From: Hydrocarboniphaga sp. | GTDB lineage: Bacteria > Pseudomonadota > Gammaproteobacteria > Nevskiales > Nevskiaceae | Assembly (NCBI RefSeq): GCF_028291725.1 | Contig: NZ_JAQGNT010000047.1 | Span: forward strand, 1 to 60,566 | Direction: 5' to 3' | DNA: 60,566 nucleotides | Part shown: positions 1 to 9,336 of the stretch, in pieces | How positions within the stretch are numbered: the stretch's first letter is position 1 | Layout of the letters: the number at the start of each line of letters is the position of its first letter | Notes under the pieces: model-generated | What the model was told of the DNA's origin: nothing | What the model saw: only the letters and a program-made list of their open reading frames with translations | Database searches by the model: none | Program-made: the position numbers and the translations under genes

Positions 1-126
1 CCGATGCGGGCGCGCTGCTGCGTTGCAAATGCTCGCGATACCTACGGGTATCGCTGCGCTTTGCGCCTTGCATCGCGTCCCGCCTCGGGCGTCCCTCACC
101 GCCAATTCCAATGATCCAGCGGACTA
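1..126. other. Intergenic start of window, no gene seen
   Basis: No convincing coding sequence is visible. Positions 35-54 form a perfect 8-bp-arm hairpin (GCGATACC, loop TACG, GGTATCGC). The surrounding sequence resembles repeated intergenic sequence, and it leads into a decayed cassette gene at 127. Confidence 0.4.
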
Positions 127-207
127 GGCATAAGCATCGGCCTGGCCTTTGGCGTTGCGGTTGGCGCGCTTCTAGGTAACAAGCGTGCCAAGGCAGCATC
201 GGCGTAG
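127..207 (+). pseudogene. 3' fragment of a glycine-zipper-like small membrane protein gene
   Basis: The frame 127-207 ends in TAG and encodes about 26 residues rich in Gly, Ala and Leu, including GLAFGVAVGALLG, then a short basic tail (NKRAKAASA). This looks like the last transmembrane segment and cytoplasmic tail of the small glycine-zipper membrane proteins often found as integron cassettes. The frame has a TGA at 112-114 and no start codon between it and the coding part, so only the C-terminal end survives. It lies just before an attC-like site in the orientation expected of a cassette gene. The family is inferred from composition only. Confidence 0.4.
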
Positions 208-223
208 AGATGAGCGGCTTAAT

Positions 224-289
224 GCCCAACCAGGCTGCACCGCCTCCGCTTCGCTCTAGCGTGGCCACGGCTTAAGCTCGGCGTTGGGC
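224..289 (+). other. attC-like integron recombination site 1
   Basis: The outer boxes are GCCCAAC (224-230) and GTTGGGC (283-289). They match the RYYYAAC/GTTRRRY core sites and are exact reverse complements. The 3' side, GGCTTAAGCTCGGCGTTGGG, closely resembles the L'/R' half of classical attC sites, and the interior is imperfectly palindromic. At 66 bp the site is of normal size. It precedes the vapBC cassette and follows the remnant of the previous cassette gene. No integrase gene is in the window. Confidence 0.72.
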
Positions 290-329
290 GCCTCTGCGCG
301 CCTCAGTTGGCTGTTCCTCATCCGGAGTG

Positions 330-345
330 TATACTTATGAGTATA
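330..345. promoter_or_regulatory. Candidate VapB operator overlapping the vapBC promoter
   Basis: A perfect inverted repeat, TATACT-tatg-AGTATA, lies 20 bp upstream of the vapB start in an AT-rich patch that stands out from the GC-rich surroundings. Type II antitoxins commonly repress their own operon through such palindromes. The site also resembles a -10 region, so binding here would block transcription. Confidence 0.5.
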
Positions 346-365
346 TACATCGCACGGAGACCGGA

Positions 366-596
366 ATGGCAACCGCAAGAGTGTTCCAATCGGGCAACAG
401 CCAGGCGGTTCGGCTGCCGAAGCAGTTCCGCCTCGATGCCTCGGAGGTCGAGATCTTTCGGCGTGGCGACGAGATCGTTTTAAAGGAAAAGGCCAAAGGC
501 ATGGCTACGGCTTTTCACCTCCTCGCCGGCATGCCCGACGACTTCTTCGCGGACGGGCGCAAGGACGTTCCCCCTCAAAAGAGAAAGGGCCTCTAG
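366..596 (+). CDS. vapB: VapB-type antitoxin (AbrB/MazE fold)
   Basis: This is the antitoxin of a type II toxin-antitoxin pair; it should bind and neutralise the PIN toxin encoded next to it and autorepress the operon. The ATG at 366 gives 76 residues starting MATARVFQSGNSQAVRLP, the classic SpoVT/AbrB swapped-hairpin N-terminus of the VapB family, with a variable C-terminal toxin-binding tail ending in basic residues. The reading frame is open back to 327, but 366 fits the family start and has GGAGA about 9 bases upstream. The gene lies 2 bp before vapC. Two attC-like sites bracket the pair, so it is a mobile cassette. Confidence 0.88.
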   Translation: MATARVFQSGNSQAVRLPKQFRLDASEVEIFRRGDEIVLKEKAKGMATAFHLLAGMPDDFFADGRKDVPPQKRKGL

Positions 597-598
597 TT

Positions 599-1009
599 GT
601 GGCGCGCTATCTGCTCGACACGAACATCTGCATCTACATTCGGCAGAAGCGTCCCGCCGAGGTCCTCGCGCGCTTCGAGAAGCTCAAGGCCGGGGAGGCC
701 GCGTTGTCGGTGATCACCTACGGGGAACTGCTCTACGGCGCCGCAAAGAGCCAGCATCGGCAAATCGCTATGGATCGCCTGTCTGACCTCATCTCGTTCC
801 TCCCAGTCTTGGAGCTTCCTGGCGATGCGGCTCAGGATTATGGCGAGATCAGGGCTCACCTCGAAACGAAGGGAGAAATCATCGGTGGGAATGATCTTTG
901 GATTGCGGCACACGCAAAGGCGATGAGTCTCGTGCTCGTCACAAACAACGAGCGCGAATTCAAGCGAGTTCCTGGATTGAAGGTTCAAAACTGGGCGGCT
1001 AATGCGTGA
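599..1009 (+). CDS. vapC: VapC-type PIN-domain ribonuclease toxin
   Basis: This is the toxin partner, a Mg2+-dependent PIN-domain RNase of 136 residues; many relatives cut tRNA. It starts at GTG 599. The N-terminus MARYLLDTN carries the first acidic residue (Asp7), YGELLYG carries Glu43, and GGNDLWIAAHA carries Asp99, so the conserved acidic cluster is complete and the toxin is probably functional. It is translationally coupled to vapB (2-bp gap) and ends just before the second attC-like site. RNase activity is known from the family; the actual target is unknown. Confidence 0.9.
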   Translation: MARYLLDTNICIYIRQKRPAEVLARFEKLKAGEAALSVITYGELLYGAAKSQHRQIAMDRLSDLISFLPVLELPGDAAQDYGEIRAHLETKGEIIGGNDLWIAAHAKAMSLVLVTNNEREFKRVPGLKVQNWAANA

Positions 1010-1020
1010 AGTCGGCGCCC

Positions 1021-1098
1021 GTTCGACCAGGCACTCCAGGCGACGTCCCTGCCTCGGCTTCGCTGCGGCAGGGCCGCGCGTGAGTTCCGGCGTTGGAC
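1021..1098 (+). other. attC-like integron recombination site 2 (imperfect)
   Basis: The 3' box GTTGGAC (1092-1098) fits GTTRRRY, and the preceding TGAGTTCCGGC resembles the conserved L' side. The 5' box GTTCGAC (1021-1027) differs from the expected complement GTCCAAC at two positions. The centre has a perfect 7-bp stem (CCCTGCC/GGCAGGG). The site lies 11 bp after the vapC stop, where a cassette's attC should be. The mismatches suggest a decayed or diverged site. Confidence 0.55.
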
Positions 1099-1177
1099 CG
1101 CGAAAAGCCTGTCGGACGCAGTGTTCAAAAAGATTCAGCAGCTAACACGAGCGTTATATGGCGAGAGTGGAAGCGAC

Positions 1178-1576
1178 ATGAGCCAACTTTTTCGATTCCC
1201 CAGTGCAGTCAAGCGCGATCCGGCCATCGAGGCGTGGATGCATGAGCATGCCGGTGAATTGGGAGCAATCGCACAGCGCTGGTTTGAAGTGATGCGCGCC
1301 TGCGGAGGCGAGGTCCGAGAGTTACTGCATGACGGCCATCCAACCGCGTGCGTGGCTGATGCGGCATTCGGCTACGTCAATGCCTTCAGATTTCACGTCA
1401 ACGTCGGCTTCTTTCGTGGTGCCGAGATTTCCGATCCGGATGGCCTGCTGGAAGGTACAGGCAAGTTCATGCGCCATGTGAAGCTCATGCCCGGCCGTGA
1501 AGTAAATGCCGAGGCGCTTGTAACGCTGATCGGAACGGCATACACGGATATGAAGAGACGTCGGAAGGCGGAATAG
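1178..1576 (+). CDS. DUF1801-domain protein
   Basis: This small soluble protein has 132 residues when read from the ATG at 1178 (MSQLFRFPSAV). The frame is open to 1121, but 1178 is a better start because it follows a purine-rich stretch. The second half (FRFHVNVGFFRGAE, then GLLEGTGKFMRHVKL) matches the DUF1801/YdhG-like domain, whose function is not established. It follows attC-like site 2 in cassette orientation, but no recognisable attC follows its stop, so it may be the last cassette or the chromosomal flank. It converges on the pbpG gene. Confidence 0.75.
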   Translation: MSQLFRFPSAVKRDPAIEAWMHEHAGELGAIAQRWFEVMRACGGEVRELLHDGHPTACVADAAFGYVNAFRFHVNVGFFRGAEISDPDGLLEGTGKFMRHVKLMPGREVNAEALVTLIGTAYTDMKRRRKAE

Positions 1577-1648
1577 TTCGCACTCCAACGCTCCGCAGGA
1601 TCAGGCCTCGGGGCTACCGCTCCCCGGGCGCCGGGGAGCCGGTCGCGA

Positions 1649-2527
1649 TCAGGGAAGCACTGCCGTCGCGGTCGCCGCCTCGGCCGAACGCAACGGCCGG
1701 CCGCTTGCCTGTAACTCCAGCCGCCTGCGCACACGCGTGGCATCGGCAAAGCGCGTCATCGTGCCGATTGAATTCAGGAAGACCATCGAAAGTTTGCGAT
1801 TCAACGTGGTCGCGCGCATCACCAGGCAGCGCCCGGCCTCGTTGGTGAAGCCGGTCTTCTGCAGGCCGATATCCCAGTCCCGCGGGTAGCGGACCATGCG
1901 ATTGGTGTTGACGAAAGTCAGCGGACGCCCGCGCACCAGCACCGTGCCTTCAGCCTGTGTCGAATCGCGTCGAATCAAGTCCTGCGTGTCGGCGGCGCTC
2001 ACCAGTCGAAGCAGGTCGCGGGCGGTGGAGACGGTCTGGCTCGACAAGCCGGCGGGGTCGGCGAAACGGGTCGAGTTCATGCCCAGCGAGCGCGCCGTCT
2101 CGTTCATCCGCGCGATGAAGGCCGTGCGTCCGCCGGGATAGCCCCGGCTCAGTGCCATCGCGGCCCGGTTCTCCGAGGCCATCAGCGCCAGCAGCAGCAG
2201 ATTGGCGCGGCTCAAACGGGTGCCGACCGCCAGTCGCGAAGCGGTGTGCTTTTCACGGTCGACATCGTCGTTGTCGATTTCCAGAACTTCGTCCATCGGC
2301 AGCTGGGCACCGATCACCACCATCGCCGTCATCAGCTTGGTCAGCGACGCAATGGGCATTACCACATCGGCATTTTTGGAGATCAGGGACTCGCCGGTTT
2401 CCTGGTCCACAACCAGTACCGCCGTGGATTTCAGGGCCAGATCCTCTGCTGCACGAGCCCGGGCCGGGCCAGCCGCCAGCAGCATCGACAGGGCCAGCAT
2501 GACGTGGCGCAGATAGGGCATGCGCAT
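1649..2527 (-). CDS. pbpG: D-alanyl-D-alanine endopeptidase, PbpG/PBP7 type
   Basis: This is a low-molecular-weight penicillin-binding protein of the S11 serine peptidase family that cleaves peptide cross-links in periplasmic peptidoglycan. From the ATG at 2527 it has 292 residues: a signal peptide (about 1-26), then the three active-site motifs SLTK (Ser61, Lys64), SEN (118-120) and KTG (224-226). An upstream TTG at 2590 would add 21 residues ahead of the signal peptide, which is less likely. All catalytic residues are present. The short C-terminal tail without an amphipathic anchor fits PBP7 rather than PBP5. Confidence 0.87.
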   Translation of the reverse strand: MRMPYLRHVMLALSMLLAAGPARARAAEDLALKSTAVLVVDQETGESLISKNADVVMPIASLTKLMTAMVVIGAQLPMDEVLEIDNDDVDREKHTASRLAVGTRLSRANLLLLALMASENRAAMALSRGYPGGRTAFIARMNETARSLGMNSTRFADPAGLSSQTVSTARDLLRLVSAADTQDLIRRDSTQAEGTVLVRGRPLTFVNTNRMVRYPRDWDIGLQKTGFTNEAGRCLVMRATTLNRKLSMVFLNSIGTMTRFADATRVRRRLELQASGRPLRSAEAATATAVLP

Positions 2528-2707
2528 GGGCGACGAACGCCGCGGAAGGTTTACGTCAGCCACTGATGGTGTCGGCTCGTCGATAGGCAAGCCGGGACTT
2601 TAACAACTCGAGTGCCGGCTTGTCACAATCGGCTTGTCTCAATGAGTAGCGCCGATAAATTGGAATCGGAATTCACGTGATCGCGCAGACGCCGATCGCG
2701 GAGCTGA

Positions 2708-2785
2708 GTAGGTTGGGGTGAGCGCAGCGAACCCCAACATCAGCGCGGACGAATGTTGGGGTTCGCTGCGCTCACCCCAACCTAC
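2708..2785. repeat. Palindromic repeat family E, copy 1
   Basis: A 78-bp nearly perfect palindrome starts GTAGGTTGGGGTGAGCGCAG and ends with its complement, with a short CAGCGCGGACGAA-like loop. Copies occur at 47451, 49747 and 52160. Reading frames starting MSAANPNI arise from it and are not genes. It adjoins a decayed gene. Confidence 0.9.
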
Positions 2786-2801
2786 ACGCTACGGCGTGGC
2801 G

Positions 2802-3051
2802 CTTGGCTATATGATCATGTTGATCGCATTGAGCGCGGTGTTCGTCGCGATCAAGCGGCACCGGGACATCGAGCTGGGCGGGGTCATCCGGTTCTGGCCC
2901 GCCTAGCGCCGACATGGAGGTGTTCAAGGCCGAGTACGCCAATCCGCTTTATCGCCTGCCGATGACGTTCACCGAAATCTTCCCAGTCGGCGTGGTATCC
3001 GCGGTATCGGCCGGCCTGTTGCGGAATAGACGCTTTCTGTCCGCGCGTTGA
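2802..3051 (+). pseudogene. DUF4199 membrane protein, internally deleted remnant
   Basis: Two pieces of one family are seen in different frames. Piece 1 (about 2802-2906) encodes LGYMIMLIALSAVF...KRHRDIELGG, the first membrane helix and following conserved segment of DUF4199 proteins. Piece 2 (2914-3051, 45 residues) encodes EYANPLYRLPMTF...EIFPVGVV, their C-terminal part. The roughly 100 residues expected between them are missing and the frame shifts at the junction. Repeat E1 lies where the promoter and start would be. The gene is dead; the family assignment is from recall of the conserved segments. Confidence 0.6.
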
Positions 3052-3084
3052 AGCTCCGCCGCGAGCGTCCGAAGTCGAAACGGG

Positions 3085-3558
3085 CTATCTCAACGAAGCC
3101 GCGAAGACCTCCAATTGATCGATACAGGTCCCCCATCCATCGAAGAAGCCCATCTCCTCGTGTTGATCGCGCGTCGCCTTGTCCTTGTGGAGCACGGTGG
3201 CCACATAGCGCGTGTCCTGCCCCTCGTCCTCCAAGGTGACGAAAGCGGTAAACGGCATCCAGGGCTCGGCGGCCGGTCTCCATTTCGTGACCAATGCGCT
3301 GGTCCACACGATGCGCGAAAGCGGCACGATTTCCAGGAAAGACCCCGGGTTGTCGCTGGTTTCTCCATCCGGCCCGCGCATCAGGGTATGGAAGGAACCT
3401 CCGGGGACCAGGTCGAAACCGAGAACCTCGGTGGTCCAGGGCTTCGGGCACCACCATTGCTTGAGGTGGGCGGGCTCGGTCCACGCGGTCCATAACAGGG
3501 TTCGCGGCACTCGCAGGCGGCGCGAGATCACGAGATCGAGATCGGTATCAATGGCCAT
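3085..3558 (-). CDS. SRPBCC/AHSA1-family protein
   Basis: This is a 157-residue START-like (SRPBCC) protein of the Aha1 C-terminal-like family, found widely next to ArsR regulators; it probably binds a small hydrophobic ligand, and its role is unknown. The ATG at 3558 gives MAIDTDLDLVISRRLRVPRTLLWTAWTEP, and family hallmarks follow (HLKQWWCPKPW, then GPDGE, then HEEMGFFDGW near the end). An upstream in-frame extension to 3684 lies inside the regulator and is rejected. The start overlaps the last 11 bp of the arsR-type gene, so the two are translationally coupled. Confidence 0.87.
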   Translation of the reverse strand: MAIDTDLDLVISRRLRVPRTLLWTAWTEPAHLKQWWCPKPWTTEVLGFDLVPGGSFHTLMRGPDGETSDNPGSFLEIVPLSRIVWTSALVTKWRPAAEPWMPFTAFVTLEDEGQDTRYVATVLHKDKATRDQHEEMGFFDGWGTCIDQLEVFAASLR

Positions 3559-3898
3559 TGGTTTTTTCCTTGGCGTGTAGGGATTCGACGTAAGCGGCGA
3601 GACGATCGGAGCGGGATTCCCACATCGCCCGTTGTTCCGCCATCCAGGTTTCAGCGGTCCGCAAAGTCGCGGGCTCAAGCTCACAGGTGCGGATGCGCCC
3701 CTGCTTTTTCGATCGGATCAGGCCGCTGCGCTCCAGCACGCCGAGGTGCTTCATGAACGACGGCAGGGCCATTGCGAACGGCGCCGCCAGTTCCTTGACC
3801 GATGCGGCGCCGGTGCCCAGGCGACTGACGATGGCCCGACGCGTCGGGTCGCCTAGTGCGAGGAACACCTCGTCGAGCGGGGAGCAATAGTTAGCCAT
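3548..3898 (-). CDS. ArsR-family winged-helix repressor
   Basis: This 116-residue DNA-binding protein has a single ArsR HTH (about residues 12-85: FLALGDPTRRAIVSRLGTG, SVKELAAPF, PSFMKHLGVLERSGLI). It lacks the metal-binding cysteine motif of arsenic or zinc sensors, and its downstream partner is an AHSA1 protein, so it belongs to the SRPBCC-linked subgroup. It probably represses its own operon: a perfect 20-bp palindrome covers its start codon. Leader sequence ahead of the start is very short if the promoter is immediately upstream. Confidence 0.88.
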   Translation of the reverse strand: MANYCSPLDEVFLALGDPTRRAIVSRLGTGAASVKELAAPFAMALPSFMKHLGVLERSGLIRSKKQGRIRTCELEPATLRTAETWMAEQRAMWESRSDRLAAYVESLHAKEKTNGH

Positions 3899-3908
3899 AT
3901 GGCTAACT
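3889..3908. promoter_or_regulatory. 20-bp perfect palindrome, likely ArsR-type operator
   Basis: AGTTAGCCATATGGCTAACT is a perfect palindrome centred on the start codon of the regulator gene (CAT at 3896-3898 on the plus strand). Its AT-rich centre and 10-bp half sites suit a winged-helix dimer. Repressor bound here would block both RNA polymerase escape and initiation. Confidence 0.65.
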
Positions 3909-3990
3909 TTAGCGGCGTCGGTTTGATCCTGTCAAAGAAGTCGGCAATCCTTTGCCGACGTGTTGCCCCCGGATGCGCCATCACCGCCTC

Positions 3991-4059
3991 TGTAGGAGCG
4001 GGTCATACCCGCGACTCAGGCCTTGAACGGCACAGTCGCGGGTATGACCCGCTCCTACA
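3991..4059. repeat. Palindromic repeat family A, copy 1
   Basis: Inverted arms TGTAGGAGCGGGTCATACCC and complement flank a variable 15-20 bp loop. Other copies are at 8490 (interrupted), 33551 and 53610. A shorter remnant of family D (GTCGGCAATCC...) lies just upstream near 3940-3962. It sits between the regulator's upstream region and the 3' end of the isocitrate dehydrogenase gene, where it could act as a terminator. Confidence 0.88.
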
Positions 4060-4133
4060 GCTGCAGTCCGCGGGCAATCCCTTGCCCGACGAGTGGTTCA
4101 CGTTTGGACAGGGCCTCCGGCCGCCTGAAACCC

Positions 4134-6371
<2,238 letters not shown>

Positions 6372-6649
6372 TGTCTAAGTCCTAGATTGGGGGGCTCCAG
6401 CCCGCGTCATGGAATGGCGGCTTGTAGCCGGATCTGGCCGGCCAAGTGCATTCACTGCTGACGGGTACTGGCAGAATTCTGTGTGCGAGACGCTCTGAAG
6501 ACTTTTCCACGGCGCCGGTCGGCGCTATCGACAAGCCGACGCGGTGGGAGAGCCAGCCCTTATGTTACGCGGCCCCTCGCGTGAATCAATCGCCGGGGGC
6601 GACCGCCGCTGCAAGGACACAAGCCACCGACTACCGACTGATACTTTCC

Positions 6650-7771
6650 GTGCCGACCGCAAACCCGCTCCTGCTGGAAAAAAAAGCGCTCCGACTGGCC
6701 TTTTGGATCAGAAGCCGATCGAACCCGGTCGAGGCGGCGTTCGGCCTGGGATTTCTGATCGTCCTGACGGGGATCGCGGCGCTGATCCTCGCAACGCTGG
6801 CAAGGCTCCATGCGGACGAGGCGCTGGAGTTCCTCGGCGCCCATCGGCTGCCGGTCGTGCTGGTCTGCTGGCTCGGCGAACTGTGGGTGGCTCTGGCGCT
6901 GTGCAGGAAGCACTTGTCCCTGTGGCGCTCCGGCTGGCTTGCACCCTATCTGCTGCCGGCCGACGAGACATCCGCGTTGGCAAACCAACTACTGGCTCTC
7001 GTGATCCGCCAGATGGCGGGAATCATCTGCCTTGCAGGCTTTGGCTGGTGGGCCCGCCCTTCCCCGATCTGGATCAACACAGGGCTTGGCCTGGGCGTTG
7101 CGGTTGCCGCGGGCGCAGCGGCAGCGGGAATGCTGACGATCCGTTCGAGAATCACACGGCGCCCGGCGCGGGCCCGCCCGGCAAAGCGCAGCTCGCGAAC
7201 CATCGCCCTCAAGCCGACTCGGGCCAGCCTGGGCTCCTGGCAGTGGGCGGGTCTGCGCGCGGCCTGGCGCAGCCGCGCCTCGGCTGCCGCCCTTGCACCC
7301 GGTTTGTTGCTGATACCGGGCGGCGAGGCGATGCTGACCACCCTGGCGCTGCTGGCAATCGCGGCGTGCTTCGCAGCCGGCCTTGCATCATGGGCGCAGG
7401 CAATGAACCGCTTGCTGGTGGCAGCCGCCTGGTTGCGTCCGCAACCGCTGAGTGCTGCGCAGCTGATACGTCCGCTGCTGGTTCCGCCGACGATCATCAT
7501 CGTCTGCCTGTCGCTGGTCGCGGCGTCGTGCCTGATCGTGTTGGGTACGCCGCCGGTGGTTTCGCTGCTGCTCGCCTCCGGGATGCCGGCGCTGGCATTG
7601 CTGCATGGCGCCTGCGTCGCCGCCTTCCGGTATCAGGCCGCCCGCATTACGGCATGGTTTATTGCGCAGACCCTGCTCCTGATGGCGCTGGGGCAGGACT
7701 ATCCGCCGCTGACACCGGTGCTTTGGGTGCTGTTCATGACGATGCTGATGCTCAAGGCGGCAAGGGCATGA
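6650..7771 (+). CDS. Multi-pass membrane protein, probable ABC transporter permease
   Basis: This hydrophobic protein has about 8-10 predicted membrane spans and overlaps the start of an ABC ATPase by 4 bp (ATGA), which makes it the likely membrane subunit of an ABC transporter. The start is uncertain: the frame is open from 6446 but that N-terminus is not membrane-like, and no in-frame ATG lies before residue 189 of the open frame. The GTG at 6650 (about 373 residues) is a reasonable choice. A basic linker (residues about 165-190, RSRITRRPARARPAKRSSR) separates two membrane halves. I do not recognise the family or substrate. Confidence 0.6.
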   Translation: MPTANPLLLEKKALRLAFWIRSRSNPVEAAFGLGFLIVLTGIAALILATLARLHADEALEFLGAHRLPVVLVCWLGELWVALALCRKHLSLWRSGWLAPYLLPADETSALANQLLALVIRQMAGIICLAGFGWWARPSPIWINTGLGLGVAVAAGAAAAGMLTIRSRITRRPARARPAKRSSRTIALKPTRASLGSWQWAGLRAAWRSRASAAALAPGLLLIPGGEAMLTTLALLAIAACFAAGLASWAQAMNRLLVAAAWLRPQPLSAAQLIRPLLVPPTIIIVCLSLVAASCLIVLGTPPVVSLLLASGMPALALLHGACVAAFRYQAARITAWFIAQTLLLMALGQDYPPLTPVLWVLFMTMLMLKAARA

Positions 7772-8493
7772 ATCCCCTCCTTCGGTTGACCGGCCTGTGC
7801 AAAGCCTATGGAGACGTCCCGGTCCTGGAGCAGCTTGACCTGGAGATCGGGGCTGGCCTTTTCTGCGGGCTGGTCGGCGCCAATGGGTCTGGCAAATCAA
7901 CACTGATGCGCTGTATCGCCGGAATCGAGCAAGCCGACGGCGGCACGATCGAGATCGGCGGCCACTCGCTGCAAGGGGATCTACTGCTGGCGAGAGCGGC
8001 TTTGGGCTACGCGGTGGACGTCGGCAGCCTGCCATCGGAGCTGACCGGCAGGCAGTGCCTGGAGTTGGTGAGCCAGATGCGCGGCCTGCCCTCGCCGGAT
8101 GCGGAGGCTTTCGCGCTGGCCGAAGCCCTGGACCTGATGCCCTGGCTCGATCGCTGGGTGCATGCTTACTCGCTGGGGACGAGGCAAAAGCTATCCGTCG
8201 TGCTGGCGCTGATCGGGCGGCCGAAACTCGTGCTGCTCGATGAATCGCTCAATGGCCTCGATCCGGTCGCTGCGTTCACGCTCAAGTACTATCTGCGAGA
8301 GCGGGTTCGGTCCCAGGGATGCAGCGTTCTGCTGGCGACGCATGCGATCGAGTCCGTGGAATTCTGGGATCGGGCTCTGCTGCTGGATCGCAGCATCGTC
8401 CGCCAGTGGAACATCGCCGAGGCACACATTTCGGGCACCGTGCTGGAACGCGAAATCGTGGCGGTACTGAGCGCCGGAAAACCGCGTTTGTAG
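7768..8493 (+). CDS. ABC transporter ATP-binding protein
   Basis: This 241-residue nucleotide-binding subunit has Walker A GANGSGKST (about 38-46), a signature-like segment YSLGTRQKLSVVLAL in place of the canonical LSGGQ, Walker B LVLLDESLNGLDP and an H-loop ATHAIES. The modified signature (SLGTRQK) is typical of ABC exporters of the bacteriocin/antibiotic type. It starts at ATG 7768, overlapping the permease stop. Its own stop codon TAG (8491-8493) lies in the left arm of repeat A2, so the repeat supplies the end of the protein. The cargo is unknown. Confidence 0.88.
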   Translation: MNPLLRLTGLCKAYGDVPVLEQLDLEIGAGLFCGLVGANGSGKSTLMRCIAGIEQADGGTIEIGGHSLQGDLLLARAALGYAVDVGSLPSELTGRQCLELVSQMRGLPSPDAEAFALAEALDLMPWLDRWVHAYSLGTRQKLSVVLALIGRPKLVLLDESLNGLDPVAAFTLKYYLRERVRSQGCSVLLATHAIESVEFWDRALLLDRSIVRQWNIAEAHISGTVLEREIVAVLSAGKPRL

Positions 8494-8737
8494 GTGCGGG
8501 TCCTACCCCAATGTCACTACCTTAGGAAGAAAATCCCCTCTCCCGCTTGCGGGAGAGGGTGGCGCGGAGCGCCGGGTGAGGGGCTTCTTCCCGCCGAACA
8601 GCCCCTCATCCGCCCCTTCGGGGCACCTTCTCCCGCAAGCGGGAGAAGGGACTGCAACGCTTAAGGTAGTGCCATTGGGGTCCTACCCGCGACTCGGACC
8701 TGCAAGAGCACAGTCGCGGGTATGACCCGCTCCTACA
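8490..8737. repeat. Palindromic repeat family A, copy 2, split by an insertion
   Basis: The left arm (TGTAGGTGCGGGTCCTACCC, ending 8508) and the remainder (8678-8737) together make one family A element. The intervening 169 bp is a separate element. The segment GGGTCCTACCC occurs at both junctions (8498-8508 and 8678-8688). Confidence 0.85.
8509..8677. mobile_element. MITE-like element, 169 bp, 11-bp target duplication
   Basis: The terminal inverted repeats CAATGTCACTACCTTA (left) and TAAGGTAGTGCCATTG (right) match at 15 of 16 positions. They are flanked by identical 11-bp direct repeats, GGGTCCTACCC. Inside is a family C palindrome (CTCTCCCGCTTGCGGGAGAG and partners). There is no coding capacity. 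A target duplication of 11 bp fits mobilisation by an IS4-like transposase; that link is inference. Confidence 0.78.
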
Positions 8738-8826
8738 GATGCGGATCGCAGGCTACTATCGGCAATCTCGGCCCTCGATCGATTACAGTCCGCACTGACT
8801 CGTTCAACCACTGGAGCCAAGCCAAG

Positions 8827-9330
8827 ATGAGCCTCAACACCGGCGACACGCTGCCCGACGGCAGCCTGCAGGAATATTTCGACGAACCCAATGGCGCCTG
8901 TGCGATCGGGCCGAACACATTCAAGGTCTCGGAAATCGCCAAGGACAAGACCGTGGTGCTGTTCGCGGTGCCCGGCGCGTTCACGCCCGGCTGTTCGCTG
9001 CAGCACGTGCCGGGCTATGTGAAGCACTACGACGAGATCAAATCCAAGGGCGTGGACGAGATCTGGTGCGTCAGCGTCAACGACGCCTTCGTGATGGGCG
9101 CCTGGGCGCGCGACCAGAAGACCATCGGCAAGATCCGCATGTTCGGCGACGGCAGCGCAATCTGGACCAAGGCGCTGGGCCTGGAATTCGATCTGAGCGC
9201 GCGCGGCATGGGCGTGCGCTCCAAACGCTATGCGGCGATCGTCAGGAACGGCGTCGTGAGCTTCCTTGCGGTGGAACCCCAGGGCAAGGTCGATGTCAGC
9301 AGCGCGGAGTCGGTGCTCAAGCAGTTGTAG
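8827..9330 (+). CDS. Peroxiredoxin, Prx5/Tsa-like redoxin
   Basis: This thiol peroxidase reduces H2O2 and organic peroxides. It has 167 residues from ATG 8827 (MSLNTGDTLPDGSLQEYF). The motif PGAFTPGCSLQHVPGY contains the peroxidatic cysteine in the Prx5 context; the usual PGAFTPTCS is changed to PGC. A distal Arg lies in GMGVRSKRYAAI. There is no fused glutaredoxin domain. The open frame runs back to 8722 through repeat A2, so the ATG at 8827 is preferred. It converges on the DUF1214 gene with a 6-bp gap and is probably not part of the catabolic island. Confidence 0.92.
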   Translation: MSLNTGDTLPDGSLQEYFDEPNGACAIGPNTFKVSEIAKDKTVVLFAVPGAFTPGCSLQHVPGYVKHYDEIKSKGVDEIWCVSVNDAFVMGAWARDQKTIGKIRMFGDGSAIWTKALGLEFDLSARGMGVRSKRYAAIVRNGVVSFLAVEPQGKVDVSSAESVLKQL

Positions 9331-9336
9331 CGACGC

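Noticed and set aside
2718-2800. Small frames beginning MSAANPNI (also at 47461 and on the minus strand near 47519, 52221)
   Set aside because: They are translations of the family E palindrome, not genes, though they could be misannotated as such.
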